Assembly: GCA_002399235.1 (NCBI GenBank)
Contig: DHDH01000029.1
Span: 79,904 to 143,903 of the forward strand
DNA from: Firmicutes bacterium UBA4881
Lineage (GTDB): Bacteria > Bacillota > DTU065
Direction of reading: 5' to 3'
Length of the DNA stretch: 64,000 nt
Below are positions 1 through 8,924 of the stretch, piece by piece (positions within the stretch are counted from its first letter, which is position 1; each line of letters begins with the position of its first letter). The notes beneath the pieces were generated by a model. That model worked only from the letters and a program-made list of their open reading frames with translations, searched no databases and had not been told where the DNA came from. The position numbers and the translations under genes were made by a program.

Positions 1-7
1 TCTGACA

Positions 8-1139
8 TCAGGCATCTCTCCTAAAAAGTACCAAATCATTCCTATGAACAGCAGCTGTAATCTCTTTACCTAAAACCTTTGCTGCCTCCAAGGAGTTAAG
101 ACCACGAATTTTCAATAACTCTTCAGCACTAAACCTTGTTTGCCCTCTAGCTAATATTTCACCATCTTCAGCTTCAATAACGACTACATCACCTTTAAGA
201 AAATCGCCTTGAACATCAACTATACCACCTGGAAGCAAGCTTTTCCCTTGGACTAATAGGGCTTCTTTGGCCCCCTCATCGATAGTTATTGTTCCGCTAG
301 AACAAGCGCCAAAAGCAACCCAACGACTTTTGCCTTTGAGGCCTTCTTTTTCGGGATAAAAGAAAGTACCAACACTAGCACCAGCGATTATCTCCTTTAG
401 TCTCTTCTGTTCTTCTGAATGGGTAATAATCACTCCGATGCCAGTTTGCGTAGCAATATCAACTGCTAGTAGTTTGGTGTACATACCACCTGTACCTCTT
501 CTGGAACCTGCTCCTTGTGCTTTTGCCCATAACTCATCAGTTAGAGCTGGTACTTCTGGTATAAGTTTTGCTGTTTTATCAACCCTTGGATCATTAGTGT
601 AGAGACCATGAACATCCGAAAAGATCACTAGTAAATCAGCCTCACATAATGCAGCTACCTGGGCTGAAAGAGTGTCGTTGTCACCAAATTTTAACTCATC
701 CACAGCGACAGTATCATTTTCGTTAACAATTGGTATGGCACCCTGATTTATTAATGTTTCAAAAGTGTTTTGTGCATTTACATAACGATTTCTCACAGCT
801 AGATCTTCTCTTGTTAGGAGAATCTGGGCGACTGTTTTGCCATATTCAGCAAATAGCTTCTCATAAAGATGCATTAATAGGGGTTGCCCTACTGCAGCTG
901 CAGCCTGTTTTAATGGAATCGCTTTTGGCCTTTTTTCCCAACCTAAGCGGCTCATACCAGCAGCAATAGCACCTGAAGAAACCAAAACAACCCCTAAACC
1001 AGCATTACTTAGGTCGGCTACAGCTCTAACTAGAGTTTCAAAAGCATTCAAATTTAAACTGCCATTTTCGTAAGTAAGACTACTGGTACCAACTTTAATA
1101 ACTACTCTTTTAACTTCGCGGAAGATACTCGCTACGCAC
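8..1139 (-). CDS. proB: Glutamate 5-kinase ProB, with an apparent frameshift near the 5' end
   Basis: ProB phosphorylates glutamate, the first step of proline synthesis. The open frame begins at a TTG at 1051 and gives an amino-acid-kinase domain (SSGAIAAG, ENDTV, DNDTLSA) and a C-terminal PUA domain. Codons upstream of that TTG still encode the essential VVIKVGTSSL strand and loop, so 1051 cannot be the true start. A GTG at 1139 with a G-rich ribosome-binding site gives MRSEYL, and joins REVKRVVIKVGTSS only if one of the two Gs at 1120-1121 is removed. I infer a one-base insertion, either a real mutation or a sequencing error. The gene follows obgE by 17 bases. The family identification is secure. 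Confidence 0.85.
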
Positions 1140-1156
1140 AGCGATGCCCCCTTTTA

Positions 1157-2844
<1,688 letters not shown>

Positions 2845-2848
2845 ACTC

Positions 2849-3589
2849 TCACCTCCATAGCCCCAGAGCGATAGCGGATCCAGCTGCTAAAGCTCCAGCA
2901 ATAGCTATAGCTTCTACTGCTCTACTTGTACCAGATAACAACTCCCCTTGAACAATATCTTTAACCGCTGAGGCCATTGCAACACCGGGGACAAGCACCA
3001 TTAAACCACCTACTAAAACAGTTGGTACACTAATATTTGGTAATAGTACTTGGGCGGTATAAACACAGTTTGCTACCAAAAATGAAGCTAAACTACTGGA
3101 AAGGTAAGAATTGGCATTAAATCGCTCAAGAATAAAACCAACACTATATGCAATTAAGCCGGATAACGCAGCAATGATAATTTCCCAGCCACTACCACCT
3201 AAAATAAATGTCAGGCTACCACTAGCAACCATGACAGCGATTAATTTTTGCCCGGTAGAATAAGCCGGAACACGTAATTCCTGCAGTTTAGCTTTAGCTT
3301 CTTCAAAAGTTAGTGTTCCCATACTTAAACCACGGGAAATAGCATTCACACCAGCAATACGTCCTAAGTTTTGCGTACGGTATCTAATGCGTCTTACTTT
3401 AGTGAAAAACTCACCTTGATAACTAACTGTAAGCAAGATGCCAGTTGGGGTTACAAATGCTTCGACATTATAACCTAAAGCTGCACCCATTCTTTCCATC
3501 GTCTCTTCAGCTCGATAAACTTCAGCGCCTGAGGTTAGCAACATCTCACCTGCAACTAATATAAATTTCGCTACCTCAATATGCACCAA
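2849..3589 (-). CDS. Threonine/serine exporter family protein, large subunit (ThrE/YjjP type)
   Basis: This 246-residue protein has the soluble N-terminal part of the ThrE/YjjP family (LTSGAEVYRAEETMERM at about 18-34) followed by about five membrane helices and the loop GLMVLVPGVAMASAVKD. Together with the adjacent small subunit it should form a complete exporter. The start is TTG at 3589 or the GTG directly after it at 3586; both lie a suitable distance from AAGGAGGT. A strong terminator for the upstream gene sits just before it, so it may have its own promoter. Confidence 0.82.
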   Translation of the reverse strand: MVHIEVAKFILVAGEMLLTSGAEVYRAEETMERMGAALGYNVEAFVTPTGILLTVSYQGEFFTKVRRIRYRTQNLGRIAGVNAISRGLSMGTLTFEEAKAKLQELRVPAYSTGQKLIAVMVASGSLTFILGGSGWEIIIAALSGLIAYSVGFILERFNANSYLSSSLASFLVANCVYTAQVLLPNISVPTVLVGGLMVLVPGVAMASAVKDIVQGELLSGTSRAVEAIAIAGALAAGSAIALGLWR

Positions 3590-3607
3590 CGCTGACCTCC
3601 TTTTTTC

Positions 3608-3639
3608 TAAAAAAGCCCTTCGGGATATCCCGAAGGGCT
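3608..3639 (-). terminator. Rho-independent terminator after rpmA
   Basis: A perfect 11-bp stem, AGCCCTTCGGG with its complement around an ATAT loop, lies at 3614-3639. On the minus strand a run of Ts follows. It ends the rplU-prp-rpmA transcript. Confidence 0.9.
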
Positions 3640-3658
3640 CAAGGTTACAAAGTTCAGC

Positions 3659-3943
3659 TTAGTCAACCAAAGCATAGACACTGACCTTTTTGCCGTTTTT
3701 ACCCTTTGGCTCGAAGGTCACATAGCCGTCGATGAGAGAGTAGATTGTATAGTCATTACCCAGGCCAACATTGGTGCCAGGGTGGAACTTAGTACCTCTC
3801 TGCCGGATAAGGATGCTCCCAGCTGATACAAATTCGCCACCAAATCGTTTAACTCCTAAACGTTTTGCTTGGGAATCACGACCGTTCTTACTGCTACCAA
3901 CACCTTTTTTGCTAGCAAAAAACTGAAGATTAATACGGAGCAT
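3659..3943 (-). CDS. rpmA: 50S ribosomal protein L27 with cleavable N-terminal extension
   Basis: L27 lies near the peptidyl-transferase centre. The sequence begins [20 protein letters not shown], the Firmicutes form in which residues up to the double Phe are removed by the protease Prp to expose the functional tail. Prp is encoded directly upstream. I chose ATG 3943, eight bases after GGAGG, over the GTG at 3952, which would overlap that site. The remainder ([20 protein letters not shown]) is typical L27. It is the last gene of rplU-prp-rpmA. Confidence 0.97.
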   Translation of the reverse strand: MLRINLQFFASKKGVGSSKNGRDSQAKRLGVKRFGGEFVSAGSILIRQRGTKFHPGTNVGLGNDYTIYSLIDGYVTFEPKGKNGKKVSVYALVD

Positions 3944-3948
3944 CTCTG

Positions 3949-4281
3949 TCACCTCCTTACTTTGTCTAACTTAACATATTTCGCATAGCTGTTTGCCAAA
4001 TCCTCTAAAGCCCAAACAAGTGAAGAAAGAATAGTTTCTGCTCTAATCACTTCTTCTTTAGACATTTGAGCCCACTCAGGAATAATGACAAATTCAGCCT
4101 GTAATTCATCCTGATTAATTTTCGCGGGTAGATTATAGCGTTCTAAAGCTATACCTGCCGCAAAGGTTAAAGTGGAAATACCAGCACAGACAATATCCTC
4201 ACCTGCGTCAGCATATCCTGCATGACCTTTGACAGTTACTCGCTCAATTCTCTCAGCAGTCTCAATAATTATCTTAGTCAT
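3949..4281 (-). CDS. prp: Ribosomal-processing cysteine protease Prp (YsxB family)
   Basis: Prp is a small cysteine protease that cleaves the N-terminal extension of L27. The catalytic pair is visible as His20 (KGHAGYAD) and Cys32 (EDIVCAGIS) in a protein of 110 residues, the usual size. Its ATG overlaps the rplU stop by one base (TAATG), so translation is probably coupled. It lies between rplU and rpmA, the conserved Firmicutes order, and its substrate motif is present in the neighbouring rpmA. Confidence 0.95.
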   Translation of the reverse strand: MTKIIIETAERIERVTVKGHAGYADAGEDIVCAGISTLTFAAGIALERYNLPAKINQDELQAEFVIIPEWAQMSKEEVIRAETILSSLVWALEDLANSYAKYVKLDKVRR

Positions 4282-4592
4282 TAGCCTAAGATTGAGGTAA
4301 TCTTAAGTTCTGTGTATGGTTGGCGATGACCTTGCTTACGACGGTAGTTTTTCTTGGCTTTGTACTTAAAGACAATAATCTTCTTAGCTTTGCCGTTCTT
4401 TACTACCTCAGCAGTCACCTTAGCTCCTTCTACATAAGGAGCACCAATTTTGACCTCCTCGCCGCCAATGAGAAGAACCTTCTCCAAATCGACAAGGCCG
4501 CCAGCTTCTACATCAAGCTTTTCTACTTTGATGACATCGCCTTCGCTAACTTTGTACTGTTTACCACCAGTTTCAACAACTGCGTATTTCAA
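4281..4592 (-). CDS. rplU: 50S ribosomal protein L21
   Basis: This is an L21 protein of about 103 residues: [18 protein letters not shown] at the N-terminus and [19 protein letters not shown] at the C-terminus match the family. I chose the TTG at 4592, because the ATG at 4607 forms part of the ribosome-binding site GGAGGTG and would add five residues absent from homologues. It heads the rplU-prp-rpmA operon. Confidence 0.95.
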   Translation of the reverse strand: MKYAVVETGGKQYKVSEGDVIKVEKLDVEAGGLVDLEKVLLIGGEEVKIGAPYVEGAKVTAEVVKNGKAKKIIVFKYKAKKNYRRKQGHRQPYTELKITSILG

Positions 4593-4607
4593 CCTGTCCA
4601 CCTCCAT

Positions 4608-4705
4608 TCTCTTAGACTCGCCGAGAGAAGGCGCGAATTAACGACTTAAAGCCTTGCCCGTGCGGTTTTGAGCGACAGGTTGCCACTCACTCTTTGTTAG
4701 TATAA
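4608..4705 (-). promoter_or_regulatory. Possible L21 leader RNA
   Basis: The roughly 100 bases before rplU are richer in G and C than the flanking intergenic DNA and can fold into several hairpins. Examples are CTCTCGGCGAG near the gene and the GGCAACC/GGGCAAGG region further up. Position and character fit the Firmicutes L21 leader (autogenous control), but I could not check the consensus structure. Confidence 0.35.
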
Positions 4706-4894
4706 CATCTCTAGACCTAGTTGTAAACTAGAAAACATCGATATAGCTTGAGCTAGGAGAAATTATTAGTCCTGTTTTTTTGCTGTTTCTAGCCTTAACT
4801 TAGGTGCGATGATATTAACCGGTGATAAGACTTTATTATAGCGCAATTAATACCTTTTGTGTAGCAAACTAACTGCTAACACTGGTAAGTGTTG

Positions 4895-5311
4895 TTAACT
4901 TAGGGTCAACTCACCTGAAGATATTCTTCTGCGTAAATCAATGATTCTGGCTTCAATTTTCTCAGCTGTTTCTATAAATGCAGCTTCTCCCATAGAAGTA
5001 GGATCTTCTAAACCCCAATCCTCCCTATGCTGGCAAGCAAGTAAAGGACAATTAACACCACATCCCATTGTAATAACAACATCAACAGGAGGCAATGAAG
5101 AGATAAGCTTCGGGTATTGTAACTTTTCCATATCTAGGCCATATAATTTTTTCATTACCGATATAGCATCAGGATTTATTCTATCTTTTAGCTTAGTTCC
5201 AGCTGAATAGGAATCAAAAACATCGTTAGCCAATAGTTTTCCTAATGCTTCAGCCATCTGTGATCGACAGGAATTATGAACACAAATAAAAGCCACCTTC
5301 ACTCTCCGCAT
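4895..5311 (-). CDS. arsC: Arsenate reductase ArsC, thioredoxin-coupled (LMW phosphatase type)
   Basis: This enzyme reduces arsenate to arsenite with a low-molecular-weight phosphatase fold. The P-loop Cys10-x5-Arg16 (CVHNSCR) is at the N-terminus. Further cysteines lie at 84, 88 and 93 (MGCGVNCPLLAC), with the general-acid region DWGLEDPT near 98-106. Canonical enzymes of this type relay electrons through a Cys triad. It is the last gene of the ArsR operon, just after the thioredoxin-like gene, which is a plausible electron donor. Confidence 0.88.
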   Translation of the reverse strand: MRRVKVAFICVHNSCRSQMAEALGKLLANDVFDSYSAGTKLKDRINPDAISVMKKLYGLDMEKLQYPKLISSLPPVDVVITMGCGVNCPLLACQHREDWGLEDPTSMGEAAFIETAEKIEARIIDLRRRISSGELTLS

Positions 5312-5364
5312 TCTAGCTCCTCCTGTATAACTAAATCAGATTCTTTATCTTCATGCTAACAAAC

Positions 5365-5607
5365 TTAGTCTATCAACTTTTTGAAAATTTCTTTTAGTTC
5401 TTCTTTCGAAGGAACTCGTCCAGAGACAACCACTTTCTCATCTATTACTAAAGCAGGTGTCCTCATGACTCCATATTGCATGATCTCCGCAATATCCGTT
5501 ACCTTTTTAACTGACCTATTAATATTTAGCTCTGCTAAGACCTCTTGAACTTGTTCTTGCAGTTTAACACATTTTGAGCATCCTGAACCTAATACTTTGA
5601 TTTCCAT
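5365..5607 (-). CDS. Small thioredoxin-fold redox protein (redox-active disulfide protein 2 type)
   Basis: A protein of about 80 residues, MEIKVLGSGCSKC at the N-terminus with the redox pair Cys10-Cys13 and a later cis-Pro loop (VMRTPALVIDEK). This matches the MTH895/TM0996-like small thioredoxin family. Proteins of this family commonly accompany DUF318/ArsP permeases. ATG 5607 is nine bases after AAGGAG; the TTG at 5616 overlaps that site. Inferred role: thiol transfer to ArsC or handling of a metalloid ligand. Confidence 0.82.
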   Translation of the reverse strand: MEIKVLGSGCSKCVKLQEQVQEVLAELNINRSVKKVTDIAEIMQYGVMRTPALVIDEKVVVSGRVPSKEELKEIFKKLID

Positions 5608-5623
5608 TTTTCTCAACTCCTTA

Positions 5624-6640
5624 TTATATTAAGAGGTACCCGACGATATTAAAAAGATAGCCAATAATTATGATACCAATAGTGACAATACCCACAAATA
5701 ACCATAATAATTGTGGTTTTACTACCTTCCGCAAAAGAATAACAGAAGGTACTGATAAAGCTGTTACTCCCATCATAAAAGAAAGAACTGTACCTACTCC
5801 TGCCCCTTTTAAAAACAATGCTTCAGCTACTGGTATCGTACCAAAGATATCTGCATACATCGGAACACCAATTAAAGTAGCCAGAACTACTGAAAAAGGA
5901 TTTTTACTACCAACAACACCTTCCACAACACTCGTGGGAATCCAGTTATGGATAAAGGCACCTATGAAAACACCTATTATCACATATAACCAGACTCGTT
6001 GAAAAACTTCCACCACTTGCCCTTTAGCATAGTTAAACCTTTCTTTAGAGGTCATTGGCGGAGTATCTAGATCGTTTATTTGGATTTTCCAGACATAATC
6101 CTCTACATATTTTTCCATACCTAAGTTATTTATTAATCTTCCACCAACTACAGCTAGCACAATTCCTAAAAAGACATACGCCAAAGCAATTTTAAGGCCA
6201 AATGTCGACACCAAAACCAAAAAGGCTGCTAAGTCAACAAGTGGCGAAGATATTAAAAAAGAAAAAGAGACACCAATTGGTAAACCAGCCTCTGTAAAAC
6301 CAATAAAGAGCGGAATACTAGAACAACTACAAAATGGTGTTACTGTCCCTAGTAAAGCACCTAATATGTTTCCCGACAAACCTTGAAATTTTGTTAAAGT
6401 CTTTTTAACTTTTTCTGGTGGAAAGTAACTTTGTAGATAAGAGACGAGGTAAATTAAGACCGATAGAAGCAAAAATATTTTAATTGTATCATAGATAAAA
6501 AAGTGAATGCTACTTCCTAAACGAGAGTCAACAGAAACACTCAGTAGTCTTTCTAGAACCCAACGGACACTATCATTAAGCCATTGCATTTTCAATACTT
6601 GATCATTGATAAAGCCCAAGAAAGTTAATATGATTTTCAA
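5624..6640 (-). CDS. ArsP/DUF318-family permease
   Basis: This 338-residue membrane protein has about eight to ten hydrophobic helices and the family signature TPFCSCSSIPLFIGF with Cys104 and Cys106, followed by SFLISSPLVD. ArsP members export trivalent organoarsenicals, while other DUF318 members are of unknown function. Co-transcription with ArsR and ArsC supports a metalloid role, and no ArsB or Acr3 arsenite exporter is present here. The substrate is inferred. Confidence 0.82.
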   Translation of the reverse strand: MKIILTFLGFINDQVLKMQWLNDSVRWVLERLLSVSVDSRLGSSIHFFIYDTIKIFLLLSVLIYLVSYLQSYFPPEKVKKTLTKFQGLSGNILGALLGTVTPFCSCSSIPLFIGFTEAGLPIGVSFSFLISSPLVDLAAFLVLVSTFGLKIALAYVFLGIVLAVVGGRLINNLGMEKYVEDYVWKIQINDLDTPPMTSKERFNYAKGQVVEVFQRVWLYVIIGVFIGAFIHNWIPTSVVEGVVGSKNPFSVVLATLIGVPMYADIFGTIPVAEALFLKGAGVGTVLSFMMGVTALSVPSVILLRKVVKPQLLWLFVGIVTIGIIIIGYLFNIVGYLLI

Positions 6641-6654
6641 GTTTAGTTACCCCT

Positions 6655-6939
6655 TTACTTCTCGATTAACCAAAAAACAAAAGCTATTAGGTCGTCGTAT
6701 TTTATTTTGTTCAAAGAATAATGCATCCAAATTCCTTCTTTTCTACCCACCACCAACTCACTTTCTAATAATATTTTCATGTGATGAGAAAGGGTTGGCT
6801 GAGTAATCTGCAAACTCTCAAGTATTTCACAAGCACAACGTTCTCCTTGAGATAACATTTTTATTATTTTTAAGCGATTAGGTTCAGCTAATGCCTTAAA
6901 AACATTAGCTTGTTTTAAATATGTCTCTTGTGACATCAT
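6655..6939 (-). CDS. arsR: ArsR/SmtB-family transcriptional repressor
   Basis: A 94-residue winged-helix repressor: ALAEPNRLKIIKML, then the metal-binding segment GERCACEIL with Cys35 and Cys37 in the position of the ELCVCDL motif of arsenite sensors, then the recognition helix TQPTLSHHMKILLESELV. It heads the operon with the permease, the thioredoxin-like protein and ArsC. Upstream lies a perfect inverted repeat directly after the -10 box, so autorepression relieved by metalloid is likely. ATG 6939 fits the GGGGTG site; ATG 6936 is possible. Confidence 0.9.
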   Translation of the reverse strand: MMSQETYLKQANVFKALAEPNRLKIIKMLSQGERCACEILESLQITQPTLSHHMKILLESELVVGRKEGIWMHYSLNKIKYDDLIAFVFWLIEK

Positions 6940-6950
6940 CTTCTCACCCC

Positions 6951-7004
6951 ATACATAGATACCTATCTATGTATTATAGTATGTTTATCTATATCTCCTG
7001 TCAA
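6951..7004 (-). promoter_or_regulatory. ars operon promoter and ArsR operator
   Basis: On the minus strand a TTGACA (6999-7004), a 17-base spacer and TACTAT (6976-6981) form a promoter. Directly downstream, 6951-6974 is a perfect inverted repeat with 10-base arms ATACATAGAT and ATCTATGTAT around ACCT. The arms resemble ArsR/SmtB operators and cover the expected transcription start. Confidence 0.82.
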
Positions 7005-7009
7005 CCAAA

Positions 7010-7254
7010 AACCTCAATAATAACTCCCTACATTATGTTAAATAAGCCATCTTTCTCCTCTTAGGATTCTCTTACAGAGATTTTATTCACAGAGCTAAAT
7101 AGGTAAAGTCTAAAAGAGGAGTTAAAGTACTAAAAACATTGGTAAAAAATGCTACCAATATCCTTTTATTAGTCTAAACTCCTAAGTATAAAGAATCCCT
7201 TCTCTTTAATTATAAGTAACTAGCAAAAAAACGGAAATGTTTTTAGTAGTTATA
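7010..7254. other. Intergenic region between divergent arsR and marR
   Basis: AT-rich, with no open frame that resembles a protein. A short inverted repeat (ATTGGTA and TACCAAT, 7138-7159) is the only structure seen. Confidence 0.5.
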
Positions 7255-7306
7255 TTGACTCTTTAAAAAGTCAGTACTATAATTCAAATTAGTTAGTGTG
7301 CTAATT
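7255..7306 (+). promoter_or_regulatory. marR promoter with overlapping palindromic operator
   Basis: TTGACT at 7255-7260, a 17-base spacer and a perfect TATAAT at 7278-7283. The inverted repeat AATTAG-N8-CTAATT at 7287-7306 covers the expected start of transcription, a typical place for an autoregulatory MarR site. Confidence 0.78.
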
Positions 7307-7336
7307 ATTCGTCTGTTAATTATTATTTTGGAGGAG

Positions 7337-7771
7337 ATGACAACGAATACTACAGATGGCTATCAAGTTGCTATGTTAATTAGGGATATCAATACCAAAC
7401 TCACTAATAACATCAATCGAGAATTTAAAGATACTGGACTTACTCTGCCACAAATAAATGTTATAAAAATTCTTGCTGCCCACAAAAAACTCAAGGTTAG
7501 TGAACTTGGTATGGAAATGGGTTTAACTAATGCTACTGTCTCTAGCCTTCTTGATCGCTTAGAAAAACAAAACTTAATTAGGCGTGAACGTAGTGCTAAT
7601 GACCGCAGAGTAGTTTATGTTCAACTAACCGAAGATGGTGTAACCCTAATTAAAAATTCACGAGAGACTGTTCGCAATTATTTTCAAACCTTATTTCAAG
7701 ACTGTTCTAAAGAGGAAATGTTAACTATTATCCAAGGGCTAAAAATAGTTCAAGGAATTGTTAGCAAATAA
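7337..7771 (+). CDS. MarR-family transcriptional regulator
   Basis: A winged-helix MarR regulator: LTLPQINVIKILAAH, then the recognition helix LTNATVSSLLDRLEKQNLIRRE and the wing SANDRRVVYVQLTEDG. I chose the ATG at 7337 just after GGAGGAG; the spacing is short, and the upstream GTG at 7298 would start inside the operator. It probably represses itself and the downstream membrane-protein gene, 17 bases away. The ligand is unknown. Confidence 0.88.
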   Translation: MTTNTTDGYQVAMLIRDINTKLTNNINREFKDTGLTLPQINVIKILAAHKKLKVSELGMEMGLTNATVSSLLDRLEKQNLIRRERSANDRRVVYVQLTEDGVTLIKNSRETVRNYFQTLFQDCSKEEMLTIIQGLKIVQGIVSK

Positions 7772-7788
7772 TTTTATTTAAGAGGTGT

Positions 7789-8481
7789 ATGTCAATGGTT
7801 GATATCATGGAAATTTTATTTGATGTGAGTTATTTAGCGATTATCTGGTATGTTGTTTATAATATGTTCACCCTACTTAAAGAACAGAAAGAACCGACAG
7901 TTATACTTAAAAAGACTTTAGCTTGGGCTTTTGCGTTATTAGCCTTAGGCGATACCTTCCACGTAGGTTTCAGAGTTGTAGCCTATTTTTCAGGTGGCAC
8001 AGTCGCTAACCCTGCTTTATTGGGTTATGGAAAGCTAGCTACAGCCATTACTGTAACTATGTTCTATGCACTTATGGTAAGAGCCTGGCGCTTACGTTTC
8101 CGTAAAGATCATACGGTTTTTTCCTACTTATTACTCTTTGGTGCTTTGGTAAGAATGATAGCTATTTTGCTACCAGGGAACAACTGGGCAAGTGCTAATG
8201 TGCCTTTTAATTGGAGCATGTACAGAAATCTTCCTCTTTTGGTAACAGGATTAGGTGTTGCCTACCTCTTCTTGAAAGATGGTAAAAAAGCTCATGACCA
8301 ACTTTTCCCTAAAATCGGTATAGCTATTCTAGTCTCTTATGCTTTTTACACACCTGTAATTCTCTTTGCTCAATATTATCCTCTTCTTGGTCTTTTAATG
8401 ATTCCTAAAACAATCGCTTATCTTGTAGCAGCTTTTCTAGCTTACCGAACCTTTACAGATACAAAAAAAGCTGACCTATAA
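7789..8481 (+). CDS. Membrane protein of unknown function, seven predicted helices
   Basis: A 230-residue protein with about seven hydrophobic segments and few charged loops (for example RAWRLRFRKDHTV between helices). I do not recognise the family. It follows marR with a clear AAGAGGTG site and ends before a strong bidirectional terminator, so it is likely the target of the MarR regulator. The arrangement resembles regulator/transporter or regulator/sensor pairs, but no transport motif is visible. Confidence 0.65.
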   Translation: MSMVDIMEILFDVSYLAIIWYVVYNMFTLLKEQKEPTVILKKTLAWAFALLALGDTFHVGFRVVAYFSGGTVANPALLGYGKLATAITVTMFYALMVRAWRLRFRKDHTVFSYLLLFGALVRMIAILLPGNNWASANVPFNWSMYRNLPLLVTGLGVAYLFLKDGKKAHDQLFPKIGIAILVSYAFYTPVILFAQYYPLLGLLMIPKTIAYLVAAFLAYRTFTDTKKADL

Positions 8482-8488
8482 TAAAGTA

Positions 8489-8524
8489 TAAAAGCCATGG
8501 AATAATTTCCATGGCTTTTATTTT
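8489..8524. terminator. Bidirectional terminator
   Basis: A perfect 14-bp stem (8489-8502 with 8507-8520, key sequence AAAAGCCATGGAA) around a TAAT loop, T-rich on both sides. It separates the plus-strand membrane gene from the minus-strand yjfB-like gene. Confidence 0.9.
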
Positions 8525-8720
8525 ATATTCTTATATCGATTATTGATCCCAGATAGGGCTTTACTGTATTTTCTATAGCCTTAGTACTTTCTGCTAACAT
8601 TTTCAGAAAAGCAGCTCCTTCAGACTCCATGTTATCAAGAGCCATAGCTACAACTCTCATATTTACCTGATCCGAGTAAGCTTGCTTTTTTAATAGCATA
8701 GAAACACCAGCTACATCCAT
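8523..8720 (-). CDS. YjfB-family small protein
   Basis: A 65-residue protein, MDVAGVSMLLKKQAYSDQV, then a helix VAMALDNMESEGAAFLKML, ending in polar residues. The pattern matches the YjfB family (called putative motility protein in databases), whose function is unproven. The start has AAGGGGG upstream. No motility genes lie in this window. Confidence 0.72.
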   Translation of the reverse strand: MDVAGVSMLLKKQAYSDQVNMRVVAMALDNMESEGAAFLKMLAESTKAIENTVKPYLGSIIDIRI

Positions 8721-8890
8721 CAGGACACCCCCTTAAATTGACGAAAACCAATCTAATTAATATTGCCTAGTAGAGCTTGTCTTAATTATGCCTGACCCTG
8801 TTTTCTTTGTCAAAGCCTAATTTGAACTTGCCATTTTTGCTAGATTAATAAAAAGGCCTTCTTTTTTAGAGAGCATAGTATCATCAATAT

Positions 8891-8917
8891 AAAAAGGAAG
8901 CAGCTAAAGCTGCTTCC
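8891..8917 (-). terminator. Terminator after the FAD-dependent reductase gene
   Basis: GGAAGCAGC and GCTGCTTCC form a 9-bp stem with a 4-base loop, followed on the minus strand by five Ts. Confidence 0.9.
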
Positions 8918-8924
8918 CTCATAA

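Noticed and set aside
4320..4649. Plus-strand open frame over rplU
   Set aside because: Antisense shadow of a ribosomal protein gene; the product has no family features.
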